Assembly: GCA_947481985.1 (NCBI GenBank)
Contig: CANKIK010000141.1
Coordinates: forward strand, 1 to 10,459
DNA from: QWOP01 sp003669605
GTDB lineage: Bacteria > Planctomycetota > Planctomycetia > Pirellulales > UBA1268
Direction: 5' to 3'
DNA length: 10,459 nucleotides
The notes below the pieces were generated by a model. The model worked only from the letters and a program-made list of their open reading frames with translations, did no database searches and had not been told where the DNA came from. Shown piece after piece: positions 1 to 6,152 of this stretch. Positions within the stretch are counted from its first letter, which is position 1; each line of letters starts with the position of its first letter. Position numbers and translations under genes: made by a program.

Positions 1-34
1 GAATCCCGCCCTCTCCGTTTGATGGTTGTCGTTC

Positions 35-1999
35 ATGTCCGAGTCTGTCGACGATTCACACTCTGGCATTGAACAGCGGCTCACCGCTTGCAACCGCGAT
101 TGCCCCGACGCCTGCAGTTTGGTGGCCACCGTCGAACAAGGGCGGATCACCCGCCTCTCCGGTGATCCCAATCACCCGGTGACCCGCGGCTTTCTCTGCC
201 ACCGGACCAGCCGTTTCCTCCAGCGGCAGTACGACCCTCGACGGCTTGTGACGCCGCTGCGGCGCGAGGGGGAATTGTTTGTCCCCGTGGGCTGGGGCGA
301 AGCCCTCGACGACATCGCCCAACGCCTGCTCGCAATCCGCGCCGAATCGGGCCCCGCCGCGATCCTCGCCTACCGCTGCGGCGGTTCAATGGGGATCCTC
401 AAGGCAGTCGTTGACTTCTTCTTTGAACGCTTCGGTCCGGTCACCGGAAAATCGGGCGACGTCTGCACCGGTGCCGGCGACGCTGCCCAGATGGCCGATT
501 TCGGTGATGAGGACAGCCACGACCTGTTCGACTTGCACCACAGCCGGACCATCGTGCTCTGGGGCAAGAATCTTCACGTCTCGAGCGTCCACCTCCTGCC
601 GGTGCTTTTGGAGGCCCGCGCCCGCGGCGCCACGCTGGTCTCGGTCGACCCGGTGTTCCACAAAACGGCGGCGCTGTGCGACCTGTTCGTACAACCACGG
701 CCCGGGGGAGACATTCCCTTGGCACTGGGTGTCGCCCGCTGGATGTTCGATGCTGGAGCGAGCGATCCCAGGGCCGGCGACTACTGCGACCATCTCGATG
801 CCTTCGCGGCACTGGCCCGCTCCCGGCCTGTCGAGGAATGGGCCGACTTGGCTGGGGTGGGCTGCCAGTCGCTCCTGTCCCTCGCCGAAGCCTATGCTGT
901 CCGCCCCGCTGCCTTGCACATCGGCTGGGGACTCCAGCGCCGCCGCCACGGATCAGCCACCGTCCGAGTCCTCGATGCCCTCGGGGCGGTCTCGGGCAAT
1001 CTGGGAATTCCCGGCGGCGGCGTGTCGTATTACACCAAGCGCCGCGGCGCCTTTGACCTCTCTTTCGCACGCCGCGACGAGGTCGCCCCCCGCCTTCTGC
1101 CGGAGGCGCGGTTGGGGAGAGCGATCGCCGAGGCCCAAGATCCACCTATCCGCGCCGCCTGGATCAGTTCCGCCAACCCGGTGGCCATGCTCCCGGATTC
1201 TCGCGCCGTCGCCGCGGCCCTCTCCAGTCTGGATCTCACCGTGGTCGTCGATTCCTTCCTCACCGATTCGTGCCGCTGTGCCCACTACGTCCTGCCGACG
1301 ACGACGCTGCTTGAGGAGGACGACCTGCTCGGTGCGTATGGCCATCACTGGCTGGTGGAATCGCGCCCCGTCGTTTCCCCACCCCCCGGCGTGAAGAGCG
1401 ACTACCAGATCATCCAGGAGTTGGCCCGCCGCACAGGACTTGCAGAGGAGTTTTCCGACGACGTCGAGACCTGGAAGCGCCGCGTGCTGGCAAAGGTCGC
1501 CGACCGTGGCGCATCCCTCGAAGCACTGCGCCGCGGGCCGGTCCGCAATCCACTGGCACCGATGGTGATGTACCCGGACCGCATCTTCTCGACCCCCACC
1601 AGGAAAGTGAACCTGGTGCACGACGCGCCCATTGCCCCCCCCCAGGGGACGGCACTGCGCCCACTGCTGTTGATGGCACTGGCTACCGAGCGGGCGCAGG
1701 GGTCGCAGTGGCTCCCCGAACAGCAGCAGGGGCCGGCCACTGCCACCGTCCACCCGTCGGCCGCCGGCGGATGCGCCGACGGCAGCCTCGCCCGCCTGGA
1801 ATCGGAGGTGGCGGAGATGGTCGTGCGGCTAAAATTCGACCCCCGCCAGCGGCCCGACATCGTGCTCATGGAGAAGGGGGGCTGGCTGAGTGCCGGCCGC
1901 TGCGCCAACGCCCTGATCCGCGGGGAAGAGACCGACGCCGGTGGGTGCGCCGTCTACCACGACACCCCGGTCCGACTGCTGCCAACTGGCCATTCCTGA
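35..1999 (+). CDS. Molybdopterin-dependent oxidoreductase, iron-sulfur type, uncharacterised branch
   Basis: A 654-residue protein read from the ATG at 35; a TTG at 26 would add three residues, and no clear Shine-Dalgarno is seen before either. Residues 19-55 hold a C-x3-C-x3-C-x27-C pattern, the N-terminal [4Fe-4S] site of complex iron-sulfur molybdoenzymes. Near residue 144 'GDVCTGAGDAA' sits where this superfamily carries the Ser/Cys/Sec molybdenum ligand, so Cys144 is the likely ligand (inference). 'GLQRRRHG' and 'SGNLGIPGGG' are cofactor-binding segments typical of the family. The end, with 'ARLESEVAEMVVRL' and 'KGGWLSAGRCANALI', matches the C-terminal molybdopterin dinucleotide-binding domain, so the protein is complete. 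No twin-arginine signal is visible, which suggests a cytoplasmic enzyme. It most resembles the uncharacterised MopB_3-like group rather than a known formate dehydrogenase or nitrate reductase. The substrate is unknown, and no electron-transfer subunit is present in the window. Confidence 0.93.
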   Translation: MSESVDDSHSGIEQRLTACNRDCPDACSLVATVEQGRITRLSGDPNHPVTRGFLCHRTSRFLQRQYDPRRLVTPLRREGELFVPVGWGEALDDIAQRLLAIRAESGPAAILAYRCGGSMGILKAVVDFFFERFGPVTGKSGDVCTGAGDAAQMADFGDEDSHDLFDLHHSRTIVLWGKNLHVSSVHLLPVLLEARARGATLVSVDPVFHKTAALCDLFVQPRPGGDIPLALGVARWMFDAGASDPRAGDYCDHLDAFAALARSRPVEEWADLAGVGCQSLLSLAEAYAVRPAALHIGWGLQRRRHGSATVRVLDALGAVSGNLGIPGGGVSYYTKRRGAFDLSFARRDEVAPRLLPEARLGRAIAEAQDPPIRAAWISSANPVAMLPDSRAVAAALSSLDLTVVVDSFLTDSCRCAHYVLPTTTLLEEDDLLGAYGHHWLVESRPVVSPPPGVKSDYQIIQELARRTGLAEEFSDDVETWKRRVLAKVADRGASLEALRRGPVRNPLAPMVMYPDRIFSTPTRKVNLVHDAPIAPPQGTALRPLLLMALATERAQGSQWLPEQQQGPATATVHPSAAGGCADGSLARLESEVAEMVVRLKFDPRQRPDIVLMEKGGWLSAGRCANALIRGEETDAGGCAVYHDTPVRLLPTGHS

Positions 2000-2110
2000 C
2001 CCCGGACTTGGCGGACAACAGCGGCCCTGTGCTCGACACGCCGCTGGGGCTGTGGTCTGATCGGTCGCCTTCCTTCGTCCCCTTGGCGGAGTCGGCAGCC
2101 CGCGTGCTCC

Positions 2111-2117
2111 AGAGGGA
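2111..2117 (+). promoter_or_regulatory. Ribosome binding site of the CotH-type gene
   Basis: AGAGGGA lies four bases before the ATG at 2122. It decides the start, because the same frame is open far upstream without a stop. The signal peptide directly after this ATG agrees. Confidence 0.5.
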
Positions 2118-2121
2118 TCCC

Positions 2122-3918
2122 ATGCCGTCCCACGCTCCGTCGAATCGTCTTTCCGCCCCACAGCGCTTCTTGGGGTGCTTTCTCTGGTTGGGGTGCATCC
2201 TCTGGGCCTTTGCGACCGCGGCAGGAGCAGTCGAGGTTGCCCCCCCCTCCGACCAATCGCTCCTCGACGACACGCGGATCATCGAGGTCGTGATCACTCT
2301 CCCGGCAGAAGACTGGGAGAAGCTGCGGAACGAATCCCGTGACCCGGCGAAGGTGTTCGGAGGGGACACCGTCTCCCCCTTCACCTACCGCCGCGGCGAC
2401 GTCGTTGTCGATGGGTTTGCCATCGATGGTGTCGGTATCCGCAAGAAGGGGCTGTTCGGATCGCTCGACTCAGGGAATCCGTCGCTGCTGGTCGATTTCA
2501 ACCGCTTCGTCGACCAGAACCCCTTGGAAGGGCTCGGCCGGCTGACGCTCAACAACAACAAGCAGGATGCGTCGCTGATCAGTCAGTATCTGGCGTACAA
2601 ACTGTTCCGCGCAGCGGGGCTGGCGGCACCGCGGGTTGGCTTCGCAAACGTCACCGTCAATGGCGAAGCCCTGGGGATCTATTCCAACGTCGAATCCGTG
2701 AAGAAGCCCTTTCTGAAGCGGTCGTTCGGCGACGGGAGCGGTGCCCTCTATGAAGGGACGATCTGCGATATCCTCCCGGAAGCGCTGGCGCGGCTTGAAG
2801 TCCAGGGGAACGAGACGCCGCTGACGAAGCGCCACCTCGCCGATCTGGCTGGGATCCTAGCCGCAACGGAGCCACTCGATGTCGAGCGGCTCGGAGAGGT
2901 GGTCGATGTCGACTGGTTCATCCGCTTTTGGGCACTCGAATCGCTGCTCAACGTCTGGGATGGATACGCTGCCAACCAGAACAATTATTTCTTCTACGCG
3001 ACGCCCCGCGACGGCCTATTCCGCTTCATCCCTTGGGGGGCTGATGCCACGGTCGGCTCGATGCCCGGATTCGGCGGCCCATTCGGCGGCAACCGCACGC
3101 CGCCGGCAGTCTTCGCGCAGGCGGCTCTGGCCAACCGGCTCTATTTTTCCCCAGGGATCGCCGATCGCTACCGCGCCGAGTTGGAACGGCTCCTGGAAAC
3201 GGTCTGGAAGGAGGAGGATCTGCTCGCCGACGTCGATCGGCTGGAACACCTGCTCACCCCCCGACTTGGCAGTCGTCAAAGCGGAGGCCCCAAGGCGATG
3301 CAGTCGGTCCGAGACTACATCGGCAGGCGGCGTGGGGAGATCACCGCAGCACTGGAAAACTGGCCGGCAGAAGCGCCAGAGACCTACCGCAAACCGATGA
3401 CCACTGAGCCGCTGGGCACCGCCTCGGGATCGTTTTCCGCCACCTACCGGGACGGTGCCATCGACGATGTGCCGCCGGCCGAGGTGGAGTTGGAACTGCT
3501 GATCGGAGACGACGTGGTGGAACTGACCGAAGTCGAGGCATCGGTGTCGACCTTCATGTTTCCCACCTTTGGTGGCGGCGGCGGCCCCCCCGCCGATCCT
3601 CCGATGAGCGTCGTGATCTCAGCGAAAAGGGTGAGCGACGACAAACCGATCGCTCTCAACCTGTTCGTCGATCGTCGACGGATCCGGGAGAACGACCCAC
3701 AGATTCCGCTCAACGGCATGCTCACCGAGGGGACTTCCGGTTTCGGCATGCCCGGCTTCGGCCCCATGCGGTCGATCAGCGGCACGCTCGAGCCGATGGA
3801 GCGGGGCACCGATCCTGGCAGCATCTTCAGCGGCCGTTTTGATCTCAAGATCGTGCAGATGCGGGGCGGATTGATGAACTCCGCGCCACTGCGTAAACCG
3901 GGCGTTATTCCTGAATAG
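2122..3918 (+). CDS. Secreted CotH-kinase-fold protein
   Basis: A 598-residue protein. The open frame runs far upstream, but the ATG at 2122 is chosen because AGAGGGA (2111-2117) precedes it and a signal peptide follows: a hydrophobic stretch at about residues 16-36 and a likely cleavage after 'ATAAGA'. The CotH-like region spans about residues 50-410: 'IEVVITLPAEDWEKLRNE' (54-71), 'GVGIRKKG' (103-110), 'LTLNNNKQDASLISQYLAYK' (141-160), 'NQNNYFFY' (285-292) and 'RFIPWGAD' (301-308). In Bacillus CotH this fold is a secreted or spore-coat protein kinase. Here the 'PWDxD' metal-binding motif reads 'PWGAD', so the first Asp is Gly306 and only Asp308 remains; activity is therefore uncertain. Residues 430-580 form a tail I do not recognise, with Gly-rich stretches at 483-490 and 539-548. 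It lies 122 bases after the molybdoenzyme with no obvious functional link. Export to the periplasm or cell surface is inferred. Confidence 0.88.
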   Translation: MPSHAPSNRLSAPQRFLGCFLWLGCILWAFATAAGAVEVAPPSDQSLLDDTRIIEVVITLPAEDWEKLRNESRDPAKVFGGDTVSPFTYRRGDVVVDGFAIDGVGIRKKGLFGSLDSGNPSLLVDFNRFVDQNPLEGLGRLTLNNNKQDASLISQYLAYKLFRAAGLAAPRVGFANVTVNGEALGIYSNVESVKKPFLKRSFGDGSGALYEGTICDILPEALARLEVQGNETPLTKRHLADLAGILAATEPLDVERLGEVVDVDWFIRFWALESLLNVWDGYAANQNNYFFYATPRDGLFRFIPWGADATVGSMPGFGGPFGGNRTPPAVFAQAALANRLYFSPGIADRYRAELERLLETVWKEEDLLADVDRLEHLLTPRLGSRQSGGPKAMQSVRDYIGRRRGEITAALENWPAEAPETYRKPMTTEPLGTASGSFSATYRDGAIDDVPPAEVELELLIGDDVVELTEVEASVSTFMFPTFGGGGGPPADPPMSVVISAKRVSDDKPIALNLFVDRRRIRENDPQIPLNGMLTEGTSGFGMPGFGPMRSISGTLEPMERGTDPGSIFSGRFDLKIVQMRGGLMNSAPLRKPGVIPE

Positions 3919-3937
3919 CAGGCTCTTGAATAGCAGG
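3912..3937 (+). repeat. Tandem duplication over the stop codon of the CotH-type gene
   Basis: TGAATAGCAGG occurs at 3912-3922 and again at 3927-3937, a period of 15 bases. The first copy contains the TAG stop (3916-3918). The second puts another in-frame TAG at 3931-3933. CCTG (3910-3913) and CAGG (3919-3922) could also form a weak stem. This looks like a small replication-slippage duplication. Confidence 0.75.
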
Positions 3938-4001
3938 ATTTTGGGAAGCGGTCGGACGGCGTTGCAGAAGGACCAGTCACGACTAGCCCTGACCAGTGAC
4001 G

Positions 4002-4020
4002 CGATGACTTCAAATCATCG
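4002..4020. repeat. Small inverted repeat between two facing gene ends
   Basis: CGATGA (4002-4007) and TCATCG (4015-4020) form a perfect 6-bp stem with loop cttcaaa. It lies between the end of the CotH-type gene and the end of the possible minus-strand small gene, so it could act as a weak shared transcription end. It lacks a T tract. Confidence 0.35.
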
Positions 4021-4036
4021 GCCCGTCTTTGACAAG

Positions 4037-4231
4037 TCATTCCGCAGGGGCAGATGATCCCTGGAAATCGGCGACGGCATGCAGCGTCGAACTGGAGGCA
4101 TCACGCCATCCACCGATCAGGCACAACGCCACGGCGAGCATCGTCCAGACGAAGGTTCCGCAGAGCGTGCCAGAGAATCGGCAAGCGATATCCGCCCCAG
4201 CAGAGAACCGACTCGTCGGGCCCGGTTTCAT
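4037..4231 (-). CDS. Possible small single-pass membrane protein (64 aa)
   Basis: Unrecognised. The minus-strand frame from the ATG at 4231 to the TGA at 4039-4037 encodes 64 residues: a short polar, basic N-terminus; a hydrophobic stretch at about residues 21-42 ('GTLCGTFVWTMLAVALCLIG' at 21-40); then a polar tail rich in Ser, Ala and acidic residues. That is the layout of a one-helix membrane protein. GGAG lies about 10 bases before the ATG on the minus strand. A GTG at 4270 would extend it by 13 residues, but the ATG gives the better membrane-protein layout. It would be convergent with the CotH-type gene. Against it: short open frames are common by chance in GC-rich DNA, and no clear promoter was seen. 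Function unknown. Confidence 0.35.
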   Translation of the reverse strand: MKPGPTSRFSAGADIACRFSGTLCGTFVWTMLAVALCLIGGWRDASSSTLHAVADFQGSSAPAE

Positions 4232-4433
4232 GATCCATTGACTCCGACCAAGTATCCGCTGGGTGGGCACCGTCCGTGGTGGCCGTTCCTCTGCGATTTC
4301 TACTGTACGGCGTCAAAACTTCTGGCGACAACCCCCCCCACACCAACTCCACAGGCGGTGCAGCGACAGACAGTCACCTGAGAACGACAGATCGTTCACA
4401 GGCGAGGGGTGTTTTCTTCGGGGATCTTTCGCC

Positions 4434-4462
4434 TTGGGATGGCAGGCCCATCCTGCTAGCCT
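4434..4462 (+). promoter_or_regulatory. Candidate sigma70-type promoter with internal dyad, for the gene at 4488
   Basis: TTGGGA (4434-4439), a 17-base spacer, then an extended -10 element TGC-TAGCCT (4454-4462). Transcription would begin near 4469, leaving a leader of about 20 bases. A perfect 6-bp dyad, GGATGG at 4437-4442 and CCATCC at 4448-4453, sits in the -35/spacer region, as an operator would. All of this is pattern matching. Confidence 0.4.
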
Positions 4463-4487
4463 CCCCGCCCCCCCGGGAGATCTATCC

Positions 4488-5423
4488 ATGCGCTCCAGTA
4501 TTCTTCCCTCTCCCCTCACTTCCCCCCCTCAGGCGTTGCCGCCAGGCCCGCGCCGGAGCGTCTCCGCGGTCGGGGCTGTGGCATGTCTGTGTGGGATCGC
4601 ACTCCTCACCCCTCCCGCCAGCGCCCCGGCGCAGGAACCGGGAACTCTCCGAGTGGAGACCACCGTGTTCACTGGCGACGACAAGGAGCCTGTGGCCCGG
4701 AGCCTGACGCTGTTCCGCAACGGCATCGCCTGGGACTTCCTCGAGCCGGTGGTGAAACCGGGGGGCAAGGGCGACGGCGGGGGGGAAAAGAAAACCGAAT
4801 TCGTGCTTCACGACCCGGCACGGCAGCGGATCGTGCTGGTGGATCCCGAGCGGAGCGTGAAGACCCACATCGACACCCTGCGCTTGGAGCGGCTGCGGGC
4901 CTCGCTGGGGACGTGGGCCAGGAAATCGGACGACAAGGTGATGGCGTGGGCGGGAGGCCCAGATTTCACCTCCGCCATCGAGGAGGATTCCAAGAGCGTG
5001 ACTCTCGTGGGACCGCGGGTCCGATACGACGTCCGCTTTGAGCCGGCGCCCTCGGCTGACGCAGCCGAGGAATACAGCCGGTTCGCCGACGCGGCGCTCC
5101 TGGTCAAGGCGCTTATCCATCCGGGGGGCCTGCCACCATTTCCGCGGATCGCGATCAATCGTCGGGTGGCCACGGCGGGTGGCATCCCGATCGCCGTCAC
5201 CTTGGAGATGGAGTCGCGCGTGTCAAAATTCGGCGGCCGTGCGGATGTTGTCCGCTCCGAACACAAGGTTCTCCCTTCACTCCTGGCAGGTGATCACAAG
5301 CGGATCGCCTCCGCCGAGGAGCGGCTCGCGGTGGCGGAGTCAGTCGATCTGGCCACCTACGCCGGTGCGCTTCCGGCCCCTCCAGGCGCCGCTGGAGAGA
5401 CCGCAGCACCTGCGCTCCGCTAA
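4488..5423 (+). CDS. Secreted protein of unknown function
   Basis: A 311-residue protein from the ATG at 4488, preceded by GGGAGA (4475-4480) at a good distance. The N-terminus has a long Pro/Arg-rich n-region (1-25), a hydrophobic core at about 27-41 ('SAVGAVACLCGIALL'), and a probable cleavage after 'ASAPAQ' near residue 49, so export is likely. The mature part opens with 'LRVETTVFTGDDKEPVARSL', followed by 'KTEFVLHDPARQRIVLVDPE' (102-121), a pattern of alternating strands. A lysine/glycine linker lies at 90-102, and an Ala/Pro-rich tail at 292-311. I do not recognise a characterised domain; it resembles secreted proteins of unknown function found in planctomycetes. The mature protein has no cysteines and no catalytic motif I can name. 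It is probably monocistronic: a gap precedes it and hairpins follow. Confidence 0.85.
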   Translation: MRSSILPSPLTSPPQALPPGPRRSVSAVGAVACLCGIALLTPPASAPAQEPGTLRVETTVFTGDDKEPVARSLTLFRNGIAWDFLEPVVKPGGKGDGGGEKKTEFVLHDPARQRIVLVDPERSVKTHIDTLRLERLRASLGTWARKSDDKVMAWAGGPDFTSAIEEDSKSVTLVGPRVRYDVRFEPAPSADAAEEYSRFADAALLVKALIHPGGLPPFPRIAINRRVATAGGIPIAVTLEMESRVSKFGGRADVVRSEHKVLPSLLAGDHKRIASAEERLAVAESVDLATYAGALPAPPGAAGETAAPALR

Positions 5424-5432
5424 CTGCCCGTT

Positions 5433-5457
5433 GAAAAAGTCATCCCTGACCTTTTTC
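5433..5457 (+). terminator. Stem-loop after the secreted-protein gene
   Basis: GAAAAAGTC (5433-5441) pairs with GACCTTTTTC (5448-5457) through a 9-bp stem with one bulged C and loop ATCCCT. It begins 10 bases after the TAA at 5421-5423. The A/T-rich stem with TTTTT on the 3' side makes it a plausible intrinsic terminator, possibly for both strands. It could instead be the first unit of the hairpin cluster that follows. Confidence 0.45.
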
Positions 5458-5463
5458 CCCTTG

Positions 5464-5498
5464 GAAAACCTCCGGTTTTCTCGAGTGCTGCGCACTCG
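5464..5498. repeat. Two adjacent perfect 7-bp hairpins
   Basis: GAAAACC-TCC-GGTTTTC (5464-5480) and, one base later, CGAGTGC-TGC-GCACTCG (5482-5498). Each has a perfect 7-bp stem and a 3-base loop. They lie directly after the stem-loop at 5433-5457 and outside any gene I can support. Such back-to-back hairpins are typical of dispersed palindromic elements or of a structured transcript. Confidence 0.75.
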
Positions 5499-5573
5499 CG
5501 ACCGCCTCCTGCTGTCGGGCCGGCAGTTTATCCACGGCCTGCTGAGCGGGGAGAAGGGTGCCCCCCGGCCGAA

Positions 5574-5600
5574 GGTCTGCCATCTCTTCAACCGCAGACC
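5574..5600. repeat. Perfect 7-bp inverted repeat with 13-base loop
   Basis: GGTCTGC (5574-5580) and GCAGACC (5594-5600) are exact reverse complements around a 13-base loop. It belongs to the hairpin-dense stretch 5433-5633. Confidence 0.6.
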
Positions 5601-5609
5601 GACGCGTCC

Positions 5610-5633
5610 CGCGATCGATACCGCCGGATCGCG
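5610..5633. repeat. Perfect 7-bp inverted repeat with 10-base loop
   Basis: CGCGATC (5610-5616) and GATCGCG (5627-5633) are exact reverse complements around a 10-base loop. It is the last clear inverted repeat before the csrA promoter region. Confidence 0.55.
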
Positions 5634-5808
5634 CCGGAACAATACGATCCACAGGAATTGACTCCGCGGCCCCCAAGAAACTCGGCCTGGACGGACGATG
5701 TTTCCTCTACCGCACAGATTGCCCATCTCACTGAATCAGCCCTGCTTCCACCATCTTGGGGAAACAGGCCACACGGCAGATCGCCCGGACGGCAGGAGGC
5801 CGCGGTGG

Positions 5809-5838
5809 TTGACATGTGTACAGCGTTGTCACTAGAGT
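5809..5838 (+). promoter_or_regulatory. Candidate sigma70-type promoter of csrA
   Basis: A perfect TTGACA (5809-5814), an 18-base spacer and TAGAGT (5833-5838). Transcription would start near 5845, about 32 bases before the csrA ATG. A dyad TGACA (5810-5814)/TGTCA (5827-5831) overlaps the -35 box and spacer, and TGTACA (5817-5822) lies between its arms, so a repressor could bind here (inference). Confidence 0.6.
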
Positions 5839-5861
5839 TCAACGATTCATCGACACAGCCC

Positions 5862-5870
5862 GGAATGGAG
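5862..5870 (+). promoter_or_regulatory. csrA ribosome binding site with overlapping CsrA-type GGA motifs
   Basis: GGAATGGAG contains GGA at 5862-5864 and 5867-5869. The second lies within ATGGA, which fits the ANGGA core bound by CsrA-family proteins, and it forms the GGAG ribosome binding site six bases before the ATG at 5877. This arrangement would allow CsrA to repress its own translation, as known in other bacteria. It also favours 5877 over the in-frame ATG at 5865. Confidence 0.45.
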
Positions 5871-5876
5871 TCTCCC

Positions 5877-6149
5877 ATGCTGGTTCTCTCGCGAAAACAG
5901 AACGAACGGATTCGAGTGGGCGATTCGGTCGTGGTGACCATCGTCCGCGTCAGCGGCGACAAGGTGCGGATTGGGATCGAGGCCCCGCCGGGTGTGCGCG
6001 TGCTCCGCGACGAGCTTCGCGGCCATTCCGACAGGGACTTGGGCCGCGTTGACGGAGCCGGTATCTCCCAGCAGCCGACCAACACGCAGGCGATCGAATT
6101 GCGGTTACCGCCGCTGGCCATCGATCGGCTGTTGAGCGCGGCCGGGTGA
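5877..6149 (+). CDS. csrA: CsrA/RsmA carbon storage regulator
   Basis: A 90-residue RNA-binding translational regulator. 'MLVLSRKQNERIRVGD' (1-16), 'VVTIVRVSGDKVRIGIEAP' (19-37) and 'GVRVLRDEL' (39-47) cover the whole CsrA fold. Leu4 and Arg44, the known RNA-contacting positions, are present. CsrA dimers bind GGA motifs in mRNA leaders and alter translation or stability. The family is usually about 60-75 residues; here the core ends near 48 and a tail of about 40 follows, ending in 'QAIELRLPPLAIDRLLSAAG', a possible amphipathic helix. The start at 5877 is supported by family alignment and by GGAG at 5867-5870. It has its own promoter candidate and is followed 3 bases later by the next gene, so the two are probably co-transcribed and translationally coupled. 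No flagellar or fliW gene is nearby, although csrA often sits with those in other bacteria. Confidence 0.95.
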   Translation: MLVLSRKQNERIRVGDSVVVTIVRVSGDKVRIGIEAPPGVRVLRDELRGHSDRDLGRVDGAGISQQPTNTQAIELRLPPLAIDRLLSAAG

Positions 6150-6152
6150 TGA

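Larger units (their letters stand above)
3919..4487. other. Gap between the CotH-type gene and the next plus-strand gene
   Basis: About 570 bases with no convincing plus-strand gene. It holds the tandem duplication at 3912-3937; an imperfect direct repeat GACCAGT(C/G)AC at 3971-3980 and 3991-4000; a 6-bp inverted repeat CGATGA/TCATCG at 4002-4007 and 4015-4020 with a 7-base loop; a possible minus-strand small gene at 4037-4231; a run of eight C at 4332-4339; and a candidate promoter at 4434-4462. No strong terminator with a T tract was found after the CotH-type gene. Confidence 0.6.
5424..5876. other. Hairpin-rich gap upstream of csrA
   Basis: About 450 bases without a supportable gene. The left part (5433-5633) holds four clear inverted repeats, a stem-loop with a bulge, and a weaker stem at 5512-5526. 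The middle part (5634-5800) shows nothing recognisable. The right part holds the csrA promoter. Open frames crossing the gap on either strand lack plausible starts, domains or hydrophobic segments. Confidence 0.55.

Noticed and set aside
953..1753. Long minus-strand open frame (266 codons) opposite the molybdoenzyme gene
   Set aside because: It is antisense to a clearly real gene, has low-complexity composition and shows no domain; long antisense frames are common in GC-rich DNA.
1708..2121. Upstream extension of the CotH-type frame, overlapping the molybdoenzyme gene
   Set aside because: It has an Arg/Pro-rich shadow composition, and the signal peptide begins right after the ATG at 2122.
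4079..4381. Plus-strand open frame of 100 codons in the gap before the secreted-protein gene
   Set aside because: Composition is Arg/Pro/Thr-rich without hydrophobic segment or domain, no ribosome binding site was seen, and it overlaps the better minus-strand candidate.
5440..5676. Minus-strand open frame of 78 codons across the hairpin-rich gap
   Set aside because: It is formed largely of the inverted repeats, with no domain, hydrophobic stretch or convincing start.
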